A stretch of DNA of 42,037 nt from a virus. The stretch is from positions 1-42,037 of IMG/VR virus record IMGVR_UViG_3300042691_039155; one strand, written 5' to 3'. Shown in pieces: positions 24,336-30,821 of this stretch (its first letter is position 1; each line of letters starts with the position of its first letter). The notes beneath the pieces were generated by a model. It had not been told where the DNA came from, did no database searches, and saw only the letters and a program-made list of their open reading frames with translations. The position numbers were made by a program, and so were the translations under genes.

Positions 24336-24942
24336 CAGTCCATTTGGTGGTCCATCTTATCCAAATGTGCCAGGTGGTTATCAATTTGACCAAAAAACAT
24401 CCGTAGATGATATATCAGCACAAACACCGCAGAGATCTTCTGGTATTGACGTAGGTGCTGAAGCAAGAGCAATGGGAGTTGGAAAGCAAACTGGGGTTGG
24501 CACAGATGATGCTCTTGCCAAAATGTTTGGGGCAACAGCCAGCGTAAACTTAATGGATGTTTTGAGTGGAAGAATAAACCTTACTTTAGACAAAAATCTT
24601 CCCGGTTCGGAAATAACAGGAGCAACCGGAACTGCTGCCCCAACACCATCTACAACGCCAAGTGCACCAGTTACACCAGCACCACCAACTCCTGGTATTC
24701 CAGCATCATTGGTGGTAACCTTGAGTGCAGAAATTGCAAAATTAAAAAATGCACTAAAGGGACAGGAAACAGTAAATGAAATGCAAAGAGACCAAATAAA
24801 CATGGCTCAAGATGCAATAAACAAAATATTGATGCAAGACAAAAATAGATTTAGTGAAAGTATGACTGAAACTGTTTCAAGTCAAAACTTTTTCTTTGAT
24901 CTAAGAAAAGCACAGGCATTCTCTGCACCAGAGTGGAGTTAA
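24328..24942 (+). CDS. Unknown virion/hub protein in tape-measure position
   Basis: 204 residues from the ATG at 24328; a GTG at 24319 is a weaker start. Gly/Pro-rich N terminus, a Pro/Thr/Ala-rich linker (residues about 100-130), then a helical C-terminal part (LSAEIAKLKNALKGQETV and so on) that could form a coiled coil, ending APEWS. It directly follows the gp26/gp51 pair, where tailed phages keep the tape measure. At about 1.5 angstrom per residue, 204 residues would span only about 30 nm, so it may instead be a hub component. No named family recognised. Confidence 0.65.
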   Translation: MNNSPFGGPSYPNVPGGYQFDQKTSVDDISAQTPQRSSGIDVGAEARAMGVGKQTGVGTDDALAKMFGATASVNLMDVLSGRINLTLDKNLPGSEITGATGTAAPTPSTTPSAPVTPAPPTPGIPASLVVTLSAEIAKLKNALKGQETVNEMQRDQINMAQDAINKILMQDKNRFSESMTETVSSQNFFFDLRKAQAFSAPEWS

Positions 24943-24949
24943 ATAAAAA

Positions 24950-24967
24950 AAGCCCCTTTCGGGGCTT
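24950..24967. terminator. Bidirectional terminator between the tail-chaperone operon and gp32
   Basis: 7-bp stem AAGCCCC/GGGGCTT with TTTC (GAAA on the minus strand) loop. The minus strand is followed by seven T residues after the stem, giving a strong gp32 terminator; the plus strand has a shorter T tract. Confidence 0.88.
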
Positions 24968-24970
24968 TTC

Positions 24971-25828
24971 TCAGTCGTTCTCCATTTCAGAGAAGTATTT
25001 TAGAGGATCTTTTTCCTCCATACTCTCCGTCACAGACGTTTCCTCCACGTCGTCCTCAATGCTCTTGGACTCGGTGAACTGCGAACGAATGTCATCACCA
25101 ACAGTCTTCTTGAACTTTGCGTTTAGTTCATCAAAGCTCTTGAACTGACTCTTGTCGATGAACGGCTTGAGGGGATACTGCTTCTTCCACAGTTCCTCAA
25201 GCTTCTTGTCGTCACCACCAAACAGTGGTGCCGGGGTGGCAAACTCGCTACGATCATAGTTCACATATCCACCGACATTGCGAATCTTGATCTTGAAGTC
25301 AGCACCCGTCCAGAAGTTGAACGGATCAACCGCAACTTCATCTTGGAACTCAGGATGGGCCAGACCCTGGATCTTCTGAAAGATCTTAGTTCCATACTGA
25401 TAAAGAAAAACCTTGCCCTTGTTCTCGGGATTGGCTGGATCCTCAATCACAAGAATGTTAGAAATGTAAGTCAACTTACGCTTACGGTTTCTAGCAATGT
25501 TCTTGTCATCCTCAATACCACTATTCCACAGTTCCGTGTTGGCTGCACAGATGGGGCACTTCTCACCGATAGTGGTTGGGCAGTTTTCATACAGCCATCC
25601 ACCCTTGCCCTTGAACGTATGGCTGTAAACTGCCACAAACGGGGAGTCCTCTCCCTGTACCTCCGGAAGGAATCGAACAACTGCATAGCCATTGCCAGCC
25701 TTGTCGATTCCCGGCTTCCAGATGCGCTCATCCTTGTAGCTCTCCTTGGAGCTCAACTTCTCAAGCTTCTCCGAAAGTGATGCGATTGAATTCTTACTCT
25801 TCTTTTTAAAATCTGAAAAATTACCCAT
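24971..25828 (-). CDS. 32: Single-stranded DNA-binding protein gp32
   Basis: 285 residues. The N terminus carries the basic LAST-like region (FKKKSKNSIASLSEKLEKL). The zinc site is H70-X12-C83-X7-C91-X2-C94 (SHTFKG to CPIC), the arrangement known from T4 gp32, where spacing is H-X12-C-X9-C-X2-C. VVRFLPEV and FNFWTGADFKIKI belong to the OB fold. The C-terminal 45 residues are acidic, the protein-interaction tail. It coats ssDNA for replication, recombination and repair. It has a near-consensus host-type promoter and a leader hairpin (see separate entries). Codon choice is more GC-rich than in neighbours. Confidence 0.97.
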   Translation of the reverse strand: MGNFSDFKKKSKNSIASLSEKLEKLSSKESYKDERIWKPGIDKAGNGYAVVRFLPEVQGEDSPFVAVYSHTFKGKGGWLYENCPTTIGEKCPICAANTELWNSGIEDDKNIARNRKRKLTYISNILVIEDPANPENKGKVFLYQYGTKIFQKIQGLAHPEFQDEVAVDPFNFWTGADFKIKIRNVGGYVNYDRSEFATPAPLFGGDDKKLEELWKKQYPLKPFIDKSQFKSFDELNAKFKKTVGDDIRSQFTESKSIEDDVEETSVTESMEEKDPLKYFSEMEND

Positions 25829-25837
25829 AATATGTTC

Positions 25838-25854
25838 CCGAGGGTCTACCTCGG
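25838..25854 (-). promoter_or_regulatory. Leader hairpin overlapping the gp32 ribosome binding site
   Basis: CCGAGG-TAGAC-CCTCGG on the minus strand, ten bases before the ATG. The weak Shine-Dalgarno-like GGGAA begins at the end of the 3' arm, so folding could limit ribosome access. T4 gp32 represses its own mRNA through a leader structure; an equivalent role here is inferred. Confidence 0.5.
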
Positions 25855-25870
25855 CCTTTCTTGTTGGTTC

Positions 25871-25899
25871 ATTATACCTTGACTAACAGAGTTAGTCAA
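25871..25899 (-). promoter_or_regulatory. Host-type promoter of gp32, with palindromic operator-like sequence
   Basis: TTGACT (25899-25894), 17-base spacer, TATAAT (25876-25871): near-perfect sigma-70-type promoter. The -35 and most of the spacer (25879-25899) form a perfect inverted repeat with 9-base arms TTGACTAAC/GTTAGTCAA around a 3-base centre. The gp33 stop codon lies inside it. Confidence 0.8.
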
Positions 25900-26125
25900 T
25901 AGGAAGTTTTCTACTTTTATTGCTTTTTATCAAATTAAGATGCTTTGCTTCCATCTCAATTTTTTCAACTAGTGGTTTGGTGAGAAGTTTTCCAGCCGCA
26001 GTTGGATCCAATCCCATCTCATCACTTAATTCTAAAACACATTCCATAAATGAAAGATTAGTAGATTTAACTCTTTCCAATACTTTTGTGGAAAACTTTT
26101 CTTTTGATGATTCGTCAATATACAT
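25892..26125 (-). CDS. 33: Late transcription co-activator gp33
   Basis: 77 residues against 112 in T4. SFMECVLELSDEMGLDP, then LLTKPLVEKIEMEAKHLNLI corresponds to the core of T4 gp33 (EFGMSYLEAT, then IIEKIQSEAIDENLL), and it lies next to gene 32 as in T4. T4 gp33 bridges host RNA polymerase beta flap and the gp45 clamp; its clamp contact is a hydrophobic C terminus (LDFLL). Here the protein ends SRKLPID without that motif. There is no Shine-Dalgarno site; TATAGT lies five bases before the ATG. Confidence 0.75.
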   Translation of the reverse strand: MYIDESSKEKFSTKVLERVKSTNLSFMECVLELSDEMGLDPTAAGKLLTKPLVEKIEMEAKHLNLIKSNKSRKLPID

Positions 26126-26171
26126 GTCTAACTATATCTCACTTCCTATAAAAAGCAATATTTTCACCTTC

Positions 26172-26195
26172 TAAATATTCCTAGAACTATTTATA
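26172..26195. promoter_or_regulatory. Pair of face-to-face late promoter boxes
   Basis: Plus box CTAAATA (26172-26177) is 28 bases before the ATG at 26206, the same distance as for gp23, with AGGA in the leader. Minus box TATAAATA (26195-26188) points to gp33 with a leader of about 57 bases. With five-base spacing the two start points would fall on adjacent bases (26182 and 26183). Confidence 0.5.
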
Positions 26196-26205
26196 GGAAT
26201 CAATA

Positions 26206-27189
26206 ATGGCAGCTGACAACGACAACAACATTATTATCGAAACATCCGGGCTAACTGCAGCAGTCGCTACAGATGTTTCTACCTTCAGCGGTACAACAGC
26301 ACATTTTCAAATTTTTAAACTTGCATATGGAATTTGTGGAACCGCAAGCATTGTAACAAACAACACGCCACTACCAGTTTCATTTACAAGTGGTGTTACA
26401 GCCACTGTAGGTGGTTTAATTACTGTTCAGGGGACCGCTGGTGGATATCCTGTTCCTGTCAGCGGAACAATTATAGCAACTGGTATTACTGGATCACCAG
26501 TTTATGTAAGAACTTTCCCAGGTTATCAAGTTGAAATAACCGGCGGAAGACCATACACCACTTCGGATTCTATTTCTGTATATGGACCAAACGGTGCAAC
26601 AGCAATTGCAGTGAAACTGGTTGGAGCAACTTTCTGGAACATTGGAACTGTAGGTGATGCTCTAAAGGTCGCAATTACTGGTGCAACTTTTGAAGCAACC
26701 ATCGGCACAAACATGGCAGTCTTTGGTGTTTCTGGGGCAACAGCAATTTCAATTGCTACAGTTGGCAATACCCTTGCAATCAACGATACAAACATCAACA
26801 ACGGTCTAACTGCAATTTACGTAAACATCAACAACGTAAGAAGTGATCTTGCTGGAATTTCCAGTGCGTTGGGTACTTTGAATACAAACCTTGGAACACT
26901 TGGAATTTCTGTTCCAGTTGCTCTCAAAACAGGAAGAGTCACTGCAACTTCTTCTGGTGTTTCACAAATGGATACTGCTGGTTTTAGTTGTCAATATGGA
27001 ATACAACTAAAAGCACTTTCATCAAATACAAACGTAGTTTACTTTGGAAATACTTCTGGACTTGCTGGAGCATCTTTTGGATATTCAATTGATCCAGGTG
27101 AATCTTTGTTCTTGAAGTTGAATAATACAAACTTAATTTATGTTTCCAGCGCCAGTGGTAATCAAGTGATTACATATGCAGCATCTTAA
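26206..27189 (+). CDS. Beta-repeat virion protein (possible head fibre or decoration)
   Basis: 327 residues, Thr/Gly/Ala/Val-rich with alternating hydrophobic residues typical of beta structure. Weak internal repeats occur, for example VYGPNGATAIAVKLVG (about residue 124) and VFGVSGATAISIATVG (about residue 167). A helix around 200-235 could trimerise. The last 70 residues (NTNVVYFGNTSG, GESLFLKLNNTNLIYV, VITYAAS) look like a compact tip domain seen in phage fibre-like proteins. No lysine-rich or catalytic motif. It is expressed with the following gene (2-base gap). Assigned as a virion protein from composition only. Confidence 0.65.
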   Translation: MAADNDNNIIIETSGLTAAVATDVSTFSGTTAHFQIFKLAYGICGTASIVTNNTPLPVSFTSGVTATVGGLITVQGTAGGYPVPVSGTIIATGITGSPVYVRTFPGYQVEITGGRPYTTSDSISVYGPNGATAIAVKLVGATFWNIGTVGDALKVAITGATFEATIGTNMAVFGVSGATAISIATVGNTLAINDTNINNGLTAIYVNINNVRSDLAGISSALGTLNTNLGTLGISVPVALKTGRVTATSSGVSQMDTAGFSCQYGIQLKALSSNTNVVYFGNTSGLAGASFGYSIDPGESLFLKLNNTNLIYVSSASGNQVITYAAS

Positions 27190-27191
27190 TC

Positions 27192-28472
27192 ATGTCTTTA
27201 TCAAAGTTTACATTAAATAATGTTCGTTCCCTTAATAACTATGGTCTTCACGTAAGTGGAAATACGATAGATCCAATCTTTGAAAAAGGTTGGTTACAAA
27301 CTAAACCCAATATTTTAATAAATGGTGGAAGTTGTTATATTGATTACTCACACACTTTTAATGTTTCCGATTTAACATACATAAATCATACTTTTAAAAA
27401 ACTTGGAGTTGGGGCAAATTTTTATTTAAAGCCGTCTGAATATTATGATGCAGAAAAAAACATACTAACAAATTTAGGTGGTACTCTTTCAGTAAGTCAG
27501 CTGTTAAATGACAATAGATTAATAGTTACCAACATTGTTTCAGGAATAACCGGGGTTTGTGGATATAATTATTTTATCAAAGAAAACTTTAATTATATTC
27601 CACAATACATTTTTCAAAATACAACACCATTTACTGGTTATTATTTAATAAATTCAATGCCAGATCTTTCAAAGATAACGTTTGAAACGATGGGAATTCT
27701 TGGAGATGATTTTGGATATGAGGAATACATTTCTTTGTCTGCTGGAATTTGCGAAAACTCTGAAAGAATACAAGTTGCTGCATCATCAACTCTAAAAGAC
27801 AAACAAGAAATTTTATATTTTTTGAATGGTGGCACATTTCAAAACATGGGAAACACTTTATGTTCTGTTGATCTTTATTTACGTGGAGATCCAGAACTAT
27901 TGAAAGCTCCAGTAAAATCATCAGTCACGGGAATTTATACTGTGTCTAGTGTAAATTCCGGGGCACTTATATACTGTTTTGAAAATCAAAGTTTAAATCA
28001 AGCAAATTTAAGAAAAGAAAGTTTAGATTCTACTTCTTCATTTGGTGATTTTGTAAATTGTGAAAGTTGCAAAGATTTAATTTATGGTTCCGCAAACACA
28101 ATGACCTTTGCCGACATAGGTGATTTTTTCAATAATTTGATTTTTTTGCAAATTGTTGACGCAACAACAGCATCGGCTTTGTCTGCATCAGTGGGTTCAT
28201 TTTTACTTGGAAGCACGACTGCTGTACGTGTACCAATAACTAATAGCAGAATCATAAAAATAGATTTAAGTCACCCAAGTCTTATTGACTACGATCTTGT
28301 CATATACACAGATCCATCAAGAGAAACACTATTGGGTGGAACTAATTTTATGAAATATGGTGTTGTAGGATACAACAATTCGTATGGAATTGTTAAAAAC
28401 TATGTTTCCAATACAACTTTGTATTGCACACTACAGGGTATATCTACTATCAACTTTACAATCCAGGTATAA
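27192..28472 (+). CDS. Unknown structural-type protein, partner of the beta-repeat protein
   Basis: 426 residues. Mixed beta-rich sequence with many Asn, Ser, Tyr and Thr, no signal peptide, no membrane segment and no catalytic motif recognised. A few cysteines (CGYNYF, CENSERI, NCESCKDL) are scattered. It is directly downstream of the beta-repeat protein and probably translated from the same late mRNA; a virion role (fibre shaft, whisker or collar) is plausible. The gene is followed by a hairpin that terminates the opposing transcript. Confidence 0.6.
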   Translation: MSLSKFTLNNVRSLNNYGLHVSGNTIDPIFEKGWLQTKPNILINGGSCYIDYSHTFNVSDLTYINHTFKKLGVGANFYLKPSEYYDAEKNILTNLGGTLSVSQLLNDNRLIVTNIVSGITGVCGYNYFIKENFNYIPQYIFQNTTPFTGYYLINSMPDLSKITFETMGILGDDFGYEEYISLSAGICENSERIQVAASSTLKDKQEILYFLNGGTFQNMGNTLCSVDLYLRGDPELLKAPVKSSVTGIYTVSSVNSGALIYCFENQSLNQANLRKESLDSTSSFGDFVNCESCKDLIYGSANTMTFADIGDFFNNLIFLQIVDATTASALSASVGSFLLGSTTAVRVPITNSRIIKIDLSHPSLIDYDLVIYTDPSRETLLGGTNFMKYGVVGYNNSYGIVKNYVSNTTLYCTLQGISTINFTIQV

Positions 28473-28475
28473 AAA

Positions 28476-28503
28476 ATCCTTGGTCAATTTCTTGACCAAG
28501 GAT
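28476..28503 (-). terminator. Terminator of the winged-helix gene
   Basis: Perfect 12-bp stem ATCCTTGGTCAA/TTGACCAAGGAT with a GAAA loop on the minus strand, followed there by TTTTTT. The plus strand lacks a T tract after the stem, so it mainly serves the gene at 28536. Confidence 0.85.
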
Positions 28504-28535
28504 CAGAGCAAACACCGACTAACTAACAAATAAAC

Positions 28536-28772
28536 TTAGCGAACCCGATTCTTCACAAGCCGGTAGTAAGAACGTCCGTTGCGAGTGCTGCGAACTACGG
28601 TGTAGTTCATGCCGAAGCGATCAAACGCTTCACGGAGGTCGTGCATAGTTGCACGCATGTTCTGGACACGGAAACGCTTTCGGGCCTCACCTGCGGTGAG
28701 AGTAGTACCAGAACGCATAAAATCAAACACTCTCTGAATCTTTGTCGGACGATCAACTGTAGTAATTTCCAT
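28536..28772 (-). CDS. Small winged-helix DNA-binding regulator
   Basis: 78 residues, basic. KIQRVFDFMRSGTTLTAGEARKRF followed by NMRATMHDLREAFDRFG has the helix-turn-helix pattern of winged-helix proteins, and RSTRNGRSYYRLVKNR would be the wing. Early promoter TTGACA-16-TATATT at 28828-28801 and a good AAAGGAAAG site precede it. The -35 lies inside a palindrome (28817-28829), a likely operator, so autoregulation is a reasonable inference. Similar small HTH proteins are common in T4-like aquatic phages, function unknown. Confidence 0.75.
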   Translation of the reverse strand: MEITTVDRPTKIQRVFDFMRSGTTLTAGEARKRFRVQNMRATMHDLREAFDRFGMNYTVVRSTRNGRSYYRLVKNRVR

Positions 28773-28800
28773 AAACTTTCCTTTCTTAAGAAGTTGATCT

Positions 28801-28829
28801 AATATAGCATCTGTTTCTTGACTGTCAAG
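28801..28829 (-). promoter_or_regulatory. Host-type promoter with palindromic -35 region
   Basis: TTGACA (28828-28823), 16 bases, TATATT (28806-28801). CTTGACAGTCAAG at 28817-28829 is a perfect 13-base palindrome covering the -35. Its TTGAC/GTCAA half-sites are the same as those of the gp32 promoter palindrome. Confidence 0.7.
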
Positions 28830-28837
28830 TAATATGA

Positions 28838-28858
28838 TAAATACTTTGGACTGAGGAG
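28838..28858 (+). promoter_or_regulatory. Late promoter box and ribosome binding site, metallopeptidase gene
   Basis: GATAAATA, then five bases to the predicted start site, then GAGGAG at 28853-28858, six bases before the ATG at 28865. It is divergent from the early promoter of the winged-helix gene. Confidence 0.55.
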
Positions 28859-28864
28859 CCGCCC

Positions 28865-29464
28865 ATGAGTATTATGGACCATCAGTTTGTCAGTCATGTG
28901 AAAAATCATCTGGCACAATACGGTATGCGTCTTGTAATAGGACGTGGAAGATTGCTCAATTGTGGTGGCTATCGTTGTGAAGGATTTTTCAACGATCAAG
29001 AAAAAATGATAAAAATTGCACGTCACAGTGCAAATTTTTTAGAAACTTTGGTGCATGAATATTCACATTTCTTGCAATACATAAACGATTCAAAAATTTA
29101 CAAAAAGTCAGACAAAGCAATTTTGATGGTTGATGAGTGGTTTGCTGGCAAAAATTTTCCAGAAAACGAACTAAGAAGATCTTTTTTCATCATTCGTGCA
29201 ATGGAACGTGACTGCGAAAAGAGAGCTGTTAGATTAATCAAAAAATTTAATCTTCAAATTGATGAAAAACTATACACCAAGCGGGCTCATTGCTACATCT
29301 ACAGTCATTTCCTCATGGAAAAGACCCGCAAGTTCTATGCCTACAAGAAGAGCCCCTACAGGAGTTCAGTTGTGCTCAAGATCATGCCATCATCAATGGC
29401 AGTCCTAAGCCACAAAAGCATTCCACCCAAAGTCTACTCTGTCTTGGAATCGTTTACGATTTGA
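28865..29464 (+). CDS. Putative zinc metallopeptidase (HExxH)
   Basis: 199 residues. Residues 62-70 LVHEYSHFL provide the HExxH zinc motif (H64, E65, H68), preceded by a beta-rich region with KIARHSANFLETLVHE like SprT or minimal gluzincin cores. A possible third ligand lies in the DEWFAG helix about 30 residues later. The C terminus is basic and Tyr-rich. Substrate unknown; SprT-like proteins act on DNA-protein crosslinks, but the similarity is limited to the motif. It ends 31 bases inside the converging minus-strand gene. Confidence 0.65.
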   Translation: MSIMDHQFVSHVKNHLAQYGMRLVIGRGRLLNCGGYRCEGFFNDQEKMIKIARHSANFLETLVHEYSHFLQYINDSKIYKKSDKAILMVDEWFAGKNFPENELRRSFFIIRAMERDCEKRAVRLIKKFNLQIDEKLYTKRAHCYIYSHFLMEKTRKFYAYKKSPYRSSVVLKIMPSSMAVLSHKSIPPKVYSVLESFTI

Positions 29465-29799
29465 GACTTCAAGTATTTGGAAACAAACAATTTAATGCCA
29501 TCATTTGAGTATGGCCACCTGTCTTCTTTTTCCATGAACCCATAGTGAATCAGAGCATCTATGTGCTCGTTCAACATGTTAAGAGTCTGGGAATCAACAT
29601 AGTATTTTTCATTTCCATCCTTGTCTATGTGTGGTTTTTCTGCACTGCTGTGTTCCGCCACAGCAAGATCCGATATCTTGGCAAGGTTTCCAAGAATTTC
29701 AAGGGACTTGGCGCATTGATAAAAAAGATCCTTTTTGACAGGATCTTCTTCTTTGCGAGCCAAGAGACGTACTTCGTACACCAGCTCAGGAATTTTCAT
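29434..29799 (-). CDS. Unknown helical protein
   Basis: 121 residues from the ATG at 29799, chosen for the AAGGAG site nine bases upstream; longer frames to 29862 would run into the preceding gene. N-terminal helix (VYEVRLLARKEEDPVKKDLF), then a helical middle ending in DALIHYGFMEKEDRWPY. No motif recognised. It is the last gene of the minus-strand unit that begins with the giant Cys-rich protein, and it is tail-to-tail with the metallopeptidase gene. Confidence 0.7.
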   Translation of the reverse strand: MKIPELVYEVRLLARKEEDPVKKDLFYQCAKSLEILGNLAKISDLAVAEHSSAEKPHIDKDGNEKYYVDSQTLNMLNEHIDALIHYGFMEKEDRWPYSNDGIKLFVSKYLKSQIVNDSKTE

Positions 29800-29809
29800 G
29801 ATTGTCTCC

Positions 29810-30172
29810 TTACGACAGAGTGAGGAGATACTTGGTCTTCTGTACCAGAGCAAGCATCTCATCCCTTATATTTAACAATGCTGTCTGATCGGATCCAATT
29901 TCTTTTTCAATTTCCTTTTGCAAGTAATCTTCAAATGATTCTATGACTGTATTAATGTTAATTTTGTAACTTCCATTGAGTTGAAGATTTGCGATATTTT
30001 TGATATCATCTTTTCCCTTTGCTCCAATGTATGTTTCAACAAATGTATCAAGAAGGGGATCGAGACCTTCGTAAAGGGCTCCTAGTGCCTTGTGGGCAGC
30101 GTAGGACTGGTTTCCCCAGTGATGGAGTCTTACTTCATTTTGAAAATTCATTATCTTTTGTATGCAGCTCAT
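29810..30172 (-). CDS. Ferritin-like helical protein (DUF5856 type)
   Basis: 120 residues from the ATG at 30172. The region NEVRLHHWGNQSYAAHKALGALYEGLDPLLDTFVE resembles the first helix pair of Dps/ferritin-like folds and the DUF5856 group known from aquatic myoviruses; whether it binds metal is unknown. The start is favoured over a Met seven codons earlier because TAAATA lies exactly five bases before it. The gene is followed at ten bases by the next one. Confidence 0.65.
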   Translation of the reverse strand: MSCIQKIMNFQNEVRLHHWGNQSYAAHKALGALYEGLDPLLDTFVETYIGAKGKDDIKNIANLQLNGSYKININTVIESFEDYLQKEIEKEIGSDQTALLNIRDEMLALVQKTKYLLTLS

Positions 30173-30176
30173 AAAG

Positions 30177-30821
30177 TTATTTATCTTTCTCAAAGAGATT
30201 CTTTACGGAAGTTATAATTCCCTTTACGGAATCTGCAGCATCAGACACATTAAAACCTTCACCCCTTTCAGGACCAAATTTATTTTTTGGACAAGATAGG
30301 GTTGGCATGTAAAGTTTTTGAGACAAGGCTGCTCTTGGATTTCCAACACTGCATCCACACCCACCTTTGCACCAACCAATTGAATCGTTTCCATGCTTTG
30401 ATTCGTTTACCCTGTAAGGACAAGCCATGCAAATGGCTTTTCTTTTTTCAAATATCTCTTCGCTAACCTTTCCTTGGATCAATTGTGATGCTTCGGCTGC
30501 TCCATAAGTCATTGCTTTTTCTGTAAAACTTTTATCTACAATTTTTGATTCTGTTACTTTGAAAGCATTATGTTGTGGTAATTTTTCTCGCATTTGTTTT
30601 ATAAATGGATGCGTAGAATCATTTTTATTTTTTTGAGAATCTATAATCGGATCTCTTTTATCACACCTTTTGCAGTCTGGTAAACTACAATTTATATTTT
30701 TTAAAGAACAAAACGGAAGACAATTTTCTTCCTTTACTGACCAATGTTTACAGTTTACCTTTATATGTGCTTGAGAATTGTTTGTACAAACGTGATATTG
30801 TTGTAAAGTCACATTTCGCAT
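30177..30821 (-). CDS. Cysteine-rich zinc-finger-like protein, partner of the giant Cys-rich protein
   Basis: 214 residues with at least 16 cysteines in two clusters: residues about 12-55 (CTNN, NCKHW, CLPFCSLKN, CSLPDCKRCDK) and about 130-178 (CMACPYR, WCKGGCGCSVGN, MPTLSCPKNKFG). The second cluster is related to the motif in the neck-cluster gene at 15026. The start codon overlaps the stop of the 1168-residue gene (TAATG), so the two products are made together; a role as chaperone, metal-loading factor or partner of that protein is an inference. Confidence 0.75.
   Translation of the reverse strand: MRNVTLQQYHVCTNNSQAHIKVNCKHWSVKEENCLPFCSLKNINCSLPDCKRCDKRDPIIDSQKNKNDSTHPFIKQMREKLPQHNAFKVTESKIVDKSFTEKAMTYGAAEASQLIQGKVSEEIFEKRKAICMACPYRVNESKHGNDSIGWCKGGCGCSVGNPRAALSQKLYMPTLSCPKNKFGPERGEGFNVSDAADSVKGIITSVKNLFEKDK
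30178..30183 (-). promoter_or_regulatory. Late promoter box, leaderless spacing
   Basis: GATAAATA with ACTTT before the ATG at 30172. It overlaps the stop codon and last codons of the upstream Cys-rich gene. There is no Shine-Dalgarno site. Confidence 0.5.

Noticed and set aside
28476-28503. Terminator for the plus-strand structural operon
   Set aside because: No T tract follows the stem on the plus strand; the orientation supports the minus-strand gene, although read-through limitation cannot be excluded.
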